Source: Lepisosteus oculatus
Taxonomy: Eukaryota > Chordata > Actinopteri > Semionotiformes > Lepisosteidae
Direction of reading: 5' to 3'
Assembly (NCBI RefSeq): GCF_040954835.1
Contig: NC_090709.1
Span: 41,920,490-41,984,489, forward strand
DNA: 64,000 bases
A model generated the notes under the pieces. That model saw only the letters and a program-made list of their open reading frames with translations. It was not told the DNA's origin and did not search any database. Positions 36,026-46,879 of the stretch are shown piece after piece (positions within the stretch are counted from its first letter, which is position 1; every line of letters starts with the position of its first letter). Position numbers and translations under genes: made by a program.

Positions 36026-36450
36026 CGACAAAGAGACACTTTCTTTAGCAGAGAATTTAATGATAAATATTGATTCACAGAGAGAGCAAACGCTAGGGGT
36101 TCGAGTAGTGAGTATTAATGCCGTTTTCTGCTATGAGAGACACAAGGTAGCAGCCTATTAGAGAAGATTCCAATCTGTTCGAACAGCCAGGGCTGTACAT
36201 CATAGACCTGCTGGACTGGGGACCCCAGGGGCTGGACTGGGGGACCCCTGAGCTATAAGGGTCACCAGGGTGTCAGTCCCAGGGCGGTTCTGCCAGGCCG
36301 TGCGGCTCCGTGATCGGGGATCGGGTCTCTTCATCTGCGAGCCGCCTGGGAAGTCTGTGTGTGTGCGCTTTGGGGTACACCCTCACCCCAATACACACGG
36401 AAACCAGACGACAGCCTGGACTCTCTCTCTCTCTCTCTCTTCTCTGCCAT

Positions 36451-36608
36451 CTACCCGTCCGCCACGATATTCCCCTGAGAGTATCTCACTGCGGACCCTG
36501 AGCAGCGCCCCTGCCTCTTCCAGTACACCACCAGCCCGGCTCCCAGCACCAGCAGCAGCAGCGCCACGGGGACCAGGATCCAGAGGTTCAAGAAATGGGA
36601 GTCTCCAC
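36451..36608 (-). CDS. Gene 3 exon 5, transmembrane segment and tail
   Basis: Acceptor cctgtccacag. GDSHFLNLWILVPVALLLLV, then LGAGLVVYWKRQGRCSGSAV and RYSQGNIVADG, stop TAG. Tyr in VRYSQG does not fit YxxI/L/V. Confidence 0.75.
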
Positions 36609-39600
36609 CTGTGGACAGGAAAAATTCTGATCAATGAAAGCGCTTACTATAAAACACTCCAGGGTGGAAAAATGCATCTGGGAGACCGTCCTGCATGCAC
36701 CTGACAGAAACTACAACTCCCATGGTGCACGGTGGTAAACTACAACTCCCACGGTGCATGGTTGTAAACTACAACTCCCACGGTGCATGGTTGTAAACTA
36801 CAATTCCCATGGTGCAAGGCGACAGCAAGGACAGCAGTTCCCCTGAGTGCATCAATTCACCTCATTCCCCCCCCAACGATGGCCCACAAGCACAGTGCTG
36901 GTTTGGGGGTCGGTCACGGCCTTAATTGAACAGAGTGCTTTCCAGACGGAGGTGGGAAGATTAAATCCCAGGGGCTGTTTAAAAGGATCTAGCGGATTTA
37001 GAGGTGTACATCAAGTGACATTCGAATAATGCAGAATATGTTGGGGGTCTGGGAAAATTCAACAGATCACAGGTGAGGTGTCCTGAGAGGACAGCAGTGA
37101 CAAGAGGCGGCCACCAGAGGGCACCGTGAGCAATACGTTTATGCATAGAGCTGCACTCATGTATTTAGTTTAATGGGAATGTAAGATTATCACACAGGTA
37201 TGAGCTGTATGAAAGGGGTCAGTGTCAGTTAAAGGAGACACTGGGGAGAAGGCTCTGTTCCGGGGCCAGTAGACTTTCTAATAGGACCCCATTCATTCTG
37301 TGCAGTTACTCACCTCCCACAGTGAGAGACACAATACTGATGGCTCTCCTGCTACGTGACAGCAGTGCTGTGTAGTTCCCCTGATCGGATTTCCTCAGGT
37401 CCTGCAGTCTCAGCTCCTGATTCTCCACCGACACTCTGTCTCTGTACTGGGGGACACAGCGGGCTGTGCTGTTCTGGACAGAACACACTGAGGTCGAGTC
37501 TCCAGCTCCTGCAGGGTCAAACAGCACCTCCACTGGCTCTCCAGTGAACAGGGGGACAGACAGAGAGGCTCCAGGCTGCAGGGTGACAGTGTCTCTGTGA
37601 GCTGAAAGACAATCAGGACAGAGGATGATATAAGAACCCCCTCTGTCAGGAGTGTAGACCCCTCTAGTGACCCTACTGTAGACCTGCTCACCATCCACAG
37701 TGACTGTCACATTGCTGATAGTGTTTCCCTGAAGGTCCCTCACTGTGTAGTTGCCCTGATCAGCTGGAGTGAGGGAACGCAGCGTCAGAGAGCCGTCCTG
37801 CACCGACACTCTCTGCTCGTACCCGGGGCCAGGGAGCCCTGCGCTGCTCAGTAAGACTCTGGGAGACTGGGCAGATCCTCCAGGATCAAACAGCACCTCC
37901 ACTGGACCAGCAGTGGGGAGAGGGAGAGAGAGAGAGACTCCAGACTGATGGGTGACACTTTCTTTATGAGCTGAAAGCAGAGAGATTGAACATCAGGACG
38001 TCAGCTGGGTTTTGGGACTCATGTCAACCCGTGAACTTCGAAAACGTCACACGCCGTTCGACATTTGAACAAGAGGGACCTCCGTGTAAGACACAAATAC
38101 TCCCATTATATCACGAATACGTCTTTTCTGTTTTAGATCATATGGTTTCACTATATTAGGAACAATTAGAATATTAATGAGGAGCTTGTACTGTGGCGAT
38201 TTATCCACTAGATGGCACTGTTGGCCAATGAGTATCTAATTCCAATTGCAAGGGGACTCCTTTTCAAACGAAGCTTTTTAAACTCTTATTTCTGGTGGCA
38301 TTCCGGGTCTCCGGGGAGGAAGAGCTTATTTGGCTTCATCAAGAAGAAGGAGCCAGTATCCGCGCTCAACTGTACAATTCCCTGCAGCCCAGAGCGACAG
38401 GTGGGAATTACCCAGAATGGCCACCCTGGTAGTGGGATCCCCATGACCTGTAAAGAGCTGCACACTGGTGGCGGTAGTGGGATCCCCATGACCTGTGAAG
38501 AGCTGCACACTGGTGGCGGTAGTGGGATCCCCATGACCTGTAAAGAGCTGCACACTGGTGGCGGTAGTGGGATCCCCATGACCTGTAGGGAGCTCTGAGT
38601 GGAAAGTCCAGAAAAGAGCTACAGAAGTGTAAGCAATTATTAGGAGTAGTATTATTATTACCCAGAACGGACAGCTCCATGCTGGCGAGCAGGTGGGAAT
38701 TACCCAGAATGGCCCAATGGTGGCGGTAGTGGGATCCCAATGACCTGTAAAGAGCTGCACACTGGTGGCGGTAGTGGGATCCCAATGACCTGTAAAGAGC
38801 TGCACACTGGTGGCAGTAGTGGGATCCCCATGACCTGTAAAGAGCTGCACACTGGTGGCGGTAGTGGGATCCCCATGACCTGTGAAGAGCTCCGAGTGGA
38901 GAGTCCAGAAAAGAGCTACAGAAGTGTAAGCATTTATTAGGAGTAGTATTATTAGTATTATTATTACCCAGAATGGACAGCTCCATGCTGGCGAGCAGGT
39001 ACTCCTTATCCGCCTCCAGGAGGCACTCGTAGACGTGCTCATCGGAGAAGGTGGTGCGGCCGAGGGTCAGGGAGAAATCCCCCCGCCTGATCTGCTCTTG
39101 GGACATCTGGGCTCTGTGCTCGAACCCGGCACTGGGGTAGAATTTTCCATCCACGAACTCGTAGACGTGCTGATCCAGCGTCTTCCACAGCACGTGCAGC
39201 TGGTCCTCGGGAATCCCGGGCACGTGGGCGGTCCCGTCACAGGGCAGGGTGACCACCTGGCCATATTTCACCGACACCTGGAGGAGCCCTGAAGAAACAG
39301 GGGGGGTGACAGAGGCCCAGAATGACTCAGGCAAACTAGGACCGAAGCCGAAAAAACGCAGCCGAACGCAAAATCACAAAGCCTGCTGGAAGGGGAGCAC
39401 CTTGGGATACCCTGGACAGATCACGGAAACAGCTGCACAGAAGTCAGGACCACCACCGGCGGCCTAATCAAAGATGCCAATTAGGACAACCCGGTTGATA
39501 AAAACACCAGCAGGCACAGGGGGACCCCACGATCAGGGAGGATTGTTGGACACCAGCTCTCTCTCCCCCAGGACTGGGGGGGTCGGACACCAGCTCTCTC

Positions 39601-40091
39601 TCCATTAGGACCAGGGGGGTTGGACACCAGCTCTCTCTCCCCCAGGACCAGGGGGGGTTGGACACCAGCTCTCTCTCCCCCAGGACCAGAGGAGGTTGGA
39701 CACCAGCTCTCTCTCCCTCAGGATCAGAAGGGGTTGGACACCAGCTCTCTCTCCCTCAGGACCAGAGGGGGTTGGACACCAGCTCTCTCTCCCTCAGGAC
39801 CGTCTCCCCCACAATGACAATCAAAACATCCGAGACAGGACGTTGATGTTCTCAACAAGAGGTGATTTGTGTGGTTGCAGATTTGATGTCAAGAAGTCAA
39901 GAGAAAAAACAAGAGAGTCAGGAGAGGAGAGGCAGAGGTGAGACACCAGCTACAGGGGATCAGGAGATCTGGAGATCTGGAGATCTGGAGATCTGGAGAT
40001 CTGGGGACTCACCCTCCGTCAGCAGGGGCAGCAGCTGAATCCAGGCCGACCACAGCGCGAAGGAGCTGAAACCGAGAGGGAGATCAATCAT
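36451..40091 (-). CDS. Gene 3: V-Ig-Ig transmembrane receptor with short tail (5 exons, 374 aa)
   Basis: Spliced model on the minus strand: 40091-40013, 39288-38968, 37970-37692, 37601-37314, 36608-36451. All introns are phase 1 and the joined frame is open to TAG. Predicted product: signal peptide (1-26), V-set domain (27-133; Cys43, Trp61, Cys115 in DEHVYEC), two related Ig-like domains D2 (134-226) and D3 (227-322), transmembrane segment about 328-350 (LNLWILVPVALLLLVLG), then a tail of about 24 residues without ITIM or ITAM. D2 and D3 share PVEVLFDP, RVSV and SDQGNYT/ADQGNYT but lack the canonical Ig Cys pair; D3 has two close Cys instead (VCSVQNSTARC). I do not recognise a named family. 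It resembles uncharacterised fish Ig receptors. Lacking motif and membrane charge, it may be a ligand or decoy (inference). Confidence 0.8.
36710..36816 (+). promoter_or_regulatory. Four tandem ZNF143/THAP11-type sites at 29-bp spacing
   Basis: ACTACAA(C/T)TCCCA(C/T)GGTGCA begins at 36710, 36739, 36768 and 36797, exactly 29 bp apart. Matches the known Staf/ZNF143 SBS consensus core ACTACAATTCCCA. Located in the last intron of gene 3. Confidence 0.6.
37314..37601 (-). CDS. Gene 3 exon 4, Ig-like domain D3
   Basis: 288 nt, phase 1 to 1, acceptor attgtctttcag, donor GTGAGT. Tandem duplicate of D2 (AHRDTVTLQPGASLSVPL, PVEVLFDP, RVSVENQELRLQDLRKSDQ, GNYTALLSRSRR). Confidence 0.8.
37692..37970 (-). 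CDS. Gene 3 exon 3, Ig-like domain D2
   Basis: 279 nt, phase 1 to 1, acceptor tgctttcag, donor GTGAGC. AHKESVTHQSGVSLSLPL, PVEVLFDP, QRVSVQDGSLTLRSLTPADQ, GNYTVRDLQGN. No Cys at B or F strand positions, like the D1 domains of the CD2 family. Confidence 0.8.
38430..38890 (+). repeat. 45-bp minisatellite arrays in gene 3 intron 2
   Basis: Two arrays (38430-38597, 38725-38890) of GGGATCCCCATGACCTGTAA / AGAGCTGCACACTGGTGGCG, each followed by a GTCCAGAAAAGAGCTACAGA and (ATT)n tail. The unit equals the end of the family A interspersed repeat (see 49980-50100). Confidence 0.85.
38968..39288 (-). CDS. Gene 3 exon 2, V-set domain
   Basis: 321 nt, acceptor ctgtttcttcag, phase 1 to 1. QVSVKYGQVVTLPC, then HVLWKTLDQHVYEF (C strand to C'), FSLTLGRTTFSDEHVYEC (E-F) and MELSIL. 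The donor is G|GTAATAAT and lies at the end of an AT-rich repeat tail; see findings. Confidence 0.8.
39600..39815 (+). repeat. 38-bp minisatellite in gene 3 intron 1
   Basis: Units TTGGACACCAGCTCTCTCTC / CCCCAGGACCAG; period 38 measured at 39621 and 39659; about five copies. Confidence 0.8.
40013..40091 (-). CDS. Gene 3 exon 1, signal peptide
   Basis: ATG, then MIDLPLGFSSFALWSAWIQL and LPLLTE plus one base, donor GGTGAGTCC. The reading frame also extends upstream of this ATG without an early stop, so a longer N terminus cannot be excluded; this ATG gives a proper signal peptide. Confidence 0.75.
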
Positions 40092-40099
40092 TCTCCGGA

Positions 40100-40620
40100 A
40101 CGGCCCGTCGGACGGGTGGACAGACAACCTAGTCGAAGGGTCAGCCTTCACCCACTTTCCCCGACAGCTGTTAGCATCGTTACAGAACACAGCTAATGTT
40201 CTGGGAATGAAACCCGGGGCCCCTGCGCTGTGTCGCTCGACACTGAGAATCGGGCCTGACACCTGACTTCGGCGACGGCGCAGTATGAAATTGCGGATCC
40301 CCACAATCTGAACTGCTTTGTCCGGCTGCAGTCGCTGGTCGACCTGTGTGAAACAGGTTTGGACCCTCACACTAGCCTCTTTCCTGAAAACCACCCTTCT
40401 CCTGCACAACACAGCCCCCATCTCACCTCCCTCTTGCTCTTCCTCTTCCTGGGGTGTGGACTGGCATTGAGGATGACCGCTGAGCATCTCCCTCCGACGC
40501 CGAGCTGGCTGGGGACCGGCGAGCACCTGTGGAGGAGATTAAACCAGCTGCCTTTAGAGTCCTGCTGCTCACAGCCAAGCTGAAGTCACCACCTGGCTTC
40601 ATGGTCCATTCCAGAGCCTT
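40100..40620 (-). other. 5' flank of gene 3
   Basis: Upstream of the gene 3 ATG on the minus strand; open in one frame but with no splice or domain evidence. Presumed 5' UTR and promoter. Confidence 0.3.
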
Positions 40621-40639
40621 GGGTCTGGTCTGGACTTTT

Positions 40640-41450
40640 ATTCTAGAGACATTAATCTAGTCTGGGATTGTATTCTCGAGCCATGGGTCTAGTCTGGGGA
40701 TTTTAATCTAGAGCCATGGATCTAGTCTGGATTGTAGTCTAGAGCCATTAATCAAGTCTGGGGTTTTATTCTAGAGCAGAGGATCTATCCTGGGATTTTA
40801 ATCTAGAGCCATGAGTCTTGTCTGGGGTTTTATTCCAGAGCCTTGGGTTTAGTCTGGATTTTTATTCTAGAGAATGCAATCTAGTCTGGGATTGTATTAT
40901 CAAGACATGGATCTAGACTGGGATTTTAATCCAGAGCCATGGGTCTCATCTGGACTGTGTTCTAGAGCCATTGATCTAGTCTGGGATTTTAATCTAGAGC
41001 CATGGGTCTAGTCTGGGATTTCTAGAACCATTGATCTAGTCTGGGATTTTATTCTAGAGCAATGGATCTAGTCTGAATTTATTCTAGAGCCACGGGTCGC
41101 GTCTGGATTGTGTTCTAGAGCCATTGATCTAGTCTGGGATTTTAATCTAGAGCAAAGGATCTAGCCTGGGATTTTAATCTAGAGCCATTAGGCTAGTCTG
41201 CATTTTTATTCTAGAGCAACGGGTCTAGTCTGATTTTATTCTAGAGCCGTGGGTCTCATCTGGATTGTGTTCTAGAGCCATTAATTTAGCCTGGGGTTTT
41301 AATCTAGAGCCATGGGTCTAGTCTGGGGTTTTATTCTAGAGCCATTAGTCTAGTCTGGATTACAGACTACAACAAAGGTCCTACTCTATGTTGTATTCTA
41401 GAGCTGGATGTCTAATCTGATTCCTATGTTACAGCCATGGCCCTAGTCTG
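40640..41450 (+). repeat. Degenerate tandem repeat, about 42-bp unit
   Basis: TCTAGTCTGGGATTTTAATC / TAGAGCCATGGG units, about 19 diverged copies. Confidence 0.8.
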
Positions 41451-41504
41451 CTTTAGTATTCTAAACCCTCCTCTTCCTTTTAGATGCATTTTACTTTATA
41501 AGTA

Positions 41505-42325
41505 CAGGCTCATTGCCCACAGCCTGGACACAGACACTGGACACAGGCAGACCTGGCTGTCCAGAGAGGACAGGCTCAGCGCCCACAGCCTGGGCAGAGA
41601 AACTGGACACAGGCAGACCTGGCTGTCCGGAGAGGACAGGCTCAGTGCCCACAGCCTGGACACAGACACTGGACACAGGCAGACCTGGCTGCCCGGAGAG
41701 GACAGGCTCAGTGCCCACAGCCTGGACACAGACACTGGACACAGGCAGACCTGGCTGTCCAGAGAGGACAGGCTCAGTGCCCACAGTCTGGACACAGACA
41801 CTGGACACAGGCAGACCTGGCTGTCCAGAGAGGACAGGCTCAGTGCCCACAGCCTGGACACAGACACTGGACACAGGCAGACCTGGCTGTCCAGAGAGGA
41901 CAGGCTCAGTGCCCACAGCCTGGGCAGAGAAACTGGACACAGGCAGACCTGGCTGTCCAGAGAGGACAGGCTCAGTGCCCACAGCCTGGACACAGACACT
42001 GGGCACAGGCAGACCTGGCTGTCCAGAGAGGACAGACTCAGTGACCACAGCCTGGACAGAGAAACTGGGCACAGGCAGACCTGGCTGTCCAGAGAGGAGA
42101 GGCTCAGTGCCCACAGCCTGGACAGAGAAACTGGACACAGGCAGACCTGGCTGCCCAGAGAGGACAGGCTCAGTGCCCACAGCCTGGACACAGACACTGG
42201 ACACAGGCAGACCTGGCTGTCCAGAGAGGACAGGCTCAGTGCCCACAGCCTGGACACAGACACTGGACACAGGCAGACCTGGCTGTCCAGAGAGGACAGG
42301 CTCAGTGCTCACAGCCTGGACACAG
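41505..42325 (+). repeat. 66-bp minisatellite, about 12.5 copies
   Basis: Unit GCCCACAGCCTGGACACAGA to TCCAGAGAGGACAGGCTCAGT; exact 66-bp period keeps several frames open on both strands (up to 325 codons). Two subtypes (GACACAGACACTGG and G(G/A)CAGAGAAACTGG) intermix. No signal peptide, splice or codon signature, so not called coding. Confidence 0.85.
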
Positions 42326-42634
42326 TCTGTATGGAATCTATGTTTGTTTTATGTAGAAAAGTGCAAAGCAGCACGGTAGCTTGCGTTAGACTTTGTGTTT
42401 TCTCTCGTCACTGAGAGTGTCTGGAGCGTGTCCGGAGAGAAAAGTGTTGTTTTGTTTTGTTTTGTTTGGTGTGGAGAAAGGCAATGACGGCCCGCGTTTT
42501 GGTTTGTGAACGTCTTCTTGTGTGTTGTCGGCTTTTGTTTATTTACGGGATTGTAACGGCACCGGGACCGTTGTGTTTGGATTGTGAGCCCCCCTGACTT
42601 TTGTCATTGGCCCTCAGCCGACACGACGAGCGAG

Positions 42635-42841
42635 ATGGCGGATTCGAAACCGTTTTTTAAAAATGGAGAAGTAAGCAAATTTCGAGGTCATCTGACAGGG
42701 CTCTGCCTGGATGTTGATTCCTGCTACGTAGACAGAATACTTCCCTTTTTTTTCTTGTTGTTTATATCGACAATTGAACGAATATTTTCTCGGATCGTGA
42801 CGATCCGGACTCAAGCGAGGCCGTTGCGTGGAACAAAATAA
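42635..42841 (+). CDS. Small ORF with CpG-rich leader (68 aa)
   Basis: MADSKPFFKNGEVSKFRG, hydrophobic PFFFLLFISTIERIF, basic end; TAA overlaps an AATAATAAA stretch. Unrecognised; could be chance in the CpG-rich unique region 42.4-43.8 kb. Confidence 0.2.
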   Translation: MADSKPFFKNGEVSKFRGHLTGLCLDVDSCYVDRILPFFFLLFISTIERIFSRIVTIRTQARPLRGTK

Positions 42842-43880
42842 TAAACGCATTTTTTCCCCCACTTTATTTCCCGGGTTCATTAATGTGATCCTACTTGTTT
42901 TAAAAAAAAAAAAACAACACTTTTCAACACCGTCGAGGCGAACACGAAACCTTTAACGTCTCCGTCCTCGGTTCCGCTTATGAAACGGCGAATAAATATT
43001 CGCTTTTATGCGGCTTTTGCCGTCCGGCCAACCTGGAGGCGTGGAAGATCGGGACGATACAAAAACACAACTGCAAACCCGGGCATCTCCTCCTATCTGA
43101 TAACACAACGAAGCCCAAAACTACAATATCCGACATCGTACGTTTAATTATATCAAACGACTGAAGGGCTAAGGCATGTTCTAGGTGTAAAGCGACAGGT
43201 GGGGAGATATGAGTTATGAAACTGAAGTATTTATGCGTGTGTATATATATATAATTAAGCAGACACATAAAGTAAATAAAGTACAATGAAATAAGATCGG
43301 GCACCTCCGTCTACTTCCGTGATAAACAGTCATCACTCCGCAAAAATGCGTCGCCCCGGGCGGCGGATATCTGAGCTACTCCTATTTCGTGTCCTTTTTC
43401 TTTTTTTTTACACATTTAAGCGGTTATTTTGTTATCTACGCGTGTGCTCAACTTTCAATTCCGACTGCAGCGCGGCGGGGCCGGAGCTCTTGTTGTCCTG
43501 AGTGGCGGCATTAAGCGGCGCCGTCAAAATACCTACCAAAACCTGCCCCGGAGGAAAAAAACCCATCCTGGACACACTTATAGCGCTAAAACAATTTGTA
43601 CAGCCCCCCGCAAAACCAGGTGGAATGTGAAAAGGAGACCCCACGGGTAATATGAAAGTATCCTACCCCCTTACTGCAGATCGGATGAAAATGGATAGCG
43701 CCGCCCTCAAACTCCCCATGACGTCTTTCCCGGACATCCAGGCTTCTAATAATATAAAGTTAGTATTATTATCAATATGACATGAGAGAGATCGTTTACA
43801 ATTGTTCATAGGTTTTATCCAGTTAGATTAGTGCTCTCTGCATTGAAGCATGCGCAGGATGATCCGTTGATCTTTGGTAC
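42841..43880. other. Unique CpG-rich region, no gene identified
   Basis: Contains poly-A tracts and short ORFs only, e.g. ATG at about 43346. No domain, RNA gene or repeat recognised. Confidence 0.3.
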
Positions 43881-43884
43881 ATTT

Positions 43885-43915
<31 letters not shown>

Positions 43916-44195
43916 CAACATCACTTTACTAACCCTATACGATGTCTTGCATGAGGAATCGGTCTTGTCGCAGACCCCAGCTGGCTCTCCAGGAGACACA
44001 CAGACAGGGAGAGAGAGAAGCTGGGGGTCAGAGCACAGGGGCAGACATTGTACAGCGCCACCTGGAGCAGCTGGGGTTCAGGGCCTCGCTCAGGGGGGGG
44101 CCCCAACGGAGTAGGATTCCTCTGCCGGCCGCAGGATTCGAACCGGCAAACCCCTCCCAGCCCCAGGCGCAGAGATCCTTTTGAGGTGGAGCTGA
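43885..44195 (-). mobile_element. Near-complete tRNA-derived SINE
   Basis: Minus strand: tRNA-like head with GGTTCGAATCCTGCGG, then GAATCCTACTCCGTTGGGGC, GGTGGCGCTGTACAATG, and a 3' end GTTAGTAAAGTGATGTTGTT running into TTG/TTA repeats (43880-43920). Typical fish head-body-tail SINE. Confidence 0.75.
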
Positions 44196-44849
44196 AACTA
44201 TATGAATTCTATTTAAAAAATTGGAGAAATAATAAAGCAAGAAAAACATGATATATGTAAAAAATACAATTTGATCACGTCATTGACTTCATTACCTCTG
44301 GCGGTTAAATGTTTTTTTTTTTTCCTGTTTGTGTGTTTTTTCCTCTTTTACCTGTTTCTGATCCTCTGGTTGTAGTTGTATTGGTAAATTCTTTATACAT
44401 TTAATTAAAAAAAAATTAAAAATATTATGCCGTACATTGTATTCCCAGTTTGCCCAGTACAGGGCTACAGGGGAGGTGGAGTCTGTCCCAGCAAGCAATG
44501 GGCACCTGTGACGTTTCTCTGCACATCCAGGCACAATTCCGGCTAATCCCGGGACAAGATTCCAGGCCATCGCCGGTTTTAACGAGCGGCACCTAGCAAA
44601 ACAGAAACCGTTAGTTTCACCTTTATTATTATTGTTGTTGTTGTTGTTGTGGCTGCTGCACACTGTGTTATTTATAGCGGTGAGGACAAGCGAGCGTTCG
44701 TCCTGATGTGGCAGCAGAGCCCTCACGCCATCCCAGCTTGTTCCCCGCCCCCACCACCCTTGGTGTAAAGTGGGGCCGCCCCCGACCTGGCTGGAGGATG
44801 CCTTCTTCAACCACTGCACAGGAAATTCACCTGTATCCGGTTGTTAACC

Positions 44850-45350
44850 TGTTTTCACCTGTATTATTAACTGGGCAGCAGTTCTAGTGAATGAGGTGGT
44901 TATTTCGTATTTTGCTACTTTTTATATTTAATTTATGTTTACATTAGTTCTTTTGTCGCTCTGCACCTGTTTACTTTCAATTCCACTGGTCAGGAAACAA
45001 AGTCTCCAGTCCCTTACCGTACACCTAACTCCAGCCCGCAAACTCTTGTCAGCCACGCAGCTGGCCAGCCTGCTCCCCACCCCCACCACCCTTGGTGTAA
45101 AGTAGGGCCGCCCGACCCGGCTGTGGGATGCCCTCCTCCAGCTGTGTCTTCGCCGGCAGCCGGGGGGCATCGGCTTCGGCCACAGGGCTGGGCAGCTTGT
45201 TCCGCCCTCCCACCTCTCTTTGTGTAAAGGCAGCCGACCTGCATCCTTTCTGCCTGTGTCCTTGATGGGTCTTTCCCTGCTCCCTGATCCAACAGCGGCC
45301 TAATGATTCACAAGAAAGAATAAAATAAGAATTATAGACGTTCCAGTAGG
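44850..45350. repeat. About 505-bp tandem duplication, copy 1
   Basis: Shares CACCTGTATTATTAACTGGG, TTTATATTTAATTTATGTTT and GATTCACAAGA with copy 2. Includes 122-bp-family monomers on the minus strand. Confidence 0.85.
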
Positions 45351-45354
45351 TGCC

Positions 45355-45895
45355 TGTGTCACCTGTATTATTAACTGGGCGGCAGTTCTAGTGAATGAGG
45401 TGGTTATTTCGTATTTTGCTACTTTTTATATTTAATTTATGTTTACATTAGTTCTTTTGTCGCTCTGCACCTGTTTACTTTCAATTCCACTGGTCAGGAA
45501 ACAAAGTCTCCAGTCCCTTACCGTACACCTAACTCCAGCCCGCAAACTCTTGTCAGCCACGCAGCTGGCCAGCCTGCTCCCCACCCCCACCACCCTTGGT
45601 GTAAAGTAGGGCGGCTGGGGGGCATCGGCTTCGGCCACACGGCTGGGCAGCTTGTTCCCCCCTCCCACCTCTCTTTGTGTAAACGCAGCACACCTGCATC
45701 TTTCTGCCTGTGTCCTTGATGGGTCTTTCCCTGCTCCCTGATCCCGCAGCGCCCCACCAGACCATCTCCTCTGATCACGCCTAATGATTCACAAGAGAAT
45801 AAAAGAAGAATTATAGACGTTCCAGTTTACTTTCAATTCCACTGGTCAAGAAACAAAGTCTCCAGTCACTTACCGTACACCTAACTCCAGCTGTG
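45355..45895. repeat. About 505-bp tandem duplication, copies 2 and partial 3
   Basis: Copy 2 has an internal deletion near 45610; a third partial copy (TTTACTTTCAATTCCACTGG, 45826-45895) runs directly into the inverted 66-bp minisatellite. Confidence 0.85.
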
Positions 45896-46052
45896 TCCAG
45901 TTTCTCTGTCCAGGCTGTGGGCACTGAGCCTGTCCTCTCTGGGCAGCCAGGTCTGCCTGTGTCCAGTGTCTGTGTCCAGGCTGTGGGCACTGAGCCTGTC
46001 CTCTCTGGGCAGCCAGGTCTGTCTGTGTCCAGTTTCTACGCCCAGGCTGTGG
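45893..46052 (-). repeat. 66-bp minisatellite, inverted, about 2.5 copies
   Basis: Reverse complement of the 41505-42325 unit, starting inside the duplicated block. Indicates a transferred or inverted fragment of that array. Confidence 0.8.
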
Positions 46053-46202
46053 CCACTGGGCCTGACCCCTGACCCCTGACCCGGAAGCAACTCTTTTCCC
46101 ACATGGATGTGCAGCGATGGGGGACCAGCACAGCTGAATTCACTTCCTCGTCTCGCCTGCTCCCCTGCGGTCTGGCCCTGCGGCTCTCCGGATACTAACA
46201 AC

Positions 46203-46735
46203 CTGTAAGAGGACCCGGGGAAGGGTCATCTCTGACCGGTATTTCAGGAACGAAACACTGAAAATACTGGTTTAGAGGTGACCCTTCCCCGGGTCCTCTT
46301 ACATTCCCTCCCCCTGTTCACTGCCTCCGGGGCACTTATACTTCGGCTCCTGATGCGGCTCAGCTGTGTCTCGTTGTTTCTCGGGGTAGACCCTTTCCAT
46401 TTCCTGGTCAGCTGATTCCTTTTGGCCGCCATCTTGCTAAGGTCCATATTTAGTATTTTCAGTGTTTCGTTCCTGAAATACCGGTTAGAGATTACCCTTC
46501 CCCGGGTCCTCTTACATTCCCTCCCCCTGTTCACTGCCTCCGGGGCACTTATATTTCGGCTCCTGATGCGGCTCAGCTGTGTCTCGTTGTTTCTCAGGGT
46601 AGACCCTTTCCATTTCCTGGTCAGCTGATTCCTTTTGGCTGCCATCTTGCTAAGGTCCATATTGAGTATTTTCAGTGTTTCGTTCCCGAAATACCGGTTA
46701 GAGATGACCCTTCCCCGGGTCCTCTTACAAAGCGC
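46203..46735 (-). repeat. 213-bp tandem repeat with inverted start
   Basis: ACCCTTCCCCGGGTCCTCTT recurs at 46281, 46494 and 46707 (exact 213-bp period = 71 codons); an inverted copy of the same 60-bp block sits at 46203-46267. Minus-strand frame stays open through the copies. Confidence 0.8.
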
Positions 46736-46879
46736 TTTATCAGACGCCTCCCCTCCCCAGGGCACGGATTCCCGCACCTCAGGAGAGCCGGACAGGGAGT
46801 CTGGGAGGAGCTGCTTGAGAGCTGACTGAGTGGCGAGACCTGGGGGGATCATTCCACAGGCTTGGGGCAAGAGGGCAGA

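Noticed and set aside
41437-42414. Long ORFs (up to 325 codons) on both strands
   Set aside because: The 66-bp repeat period is a multiple of three, so several frames stay open; no start context, signal peptide or splice evidence.
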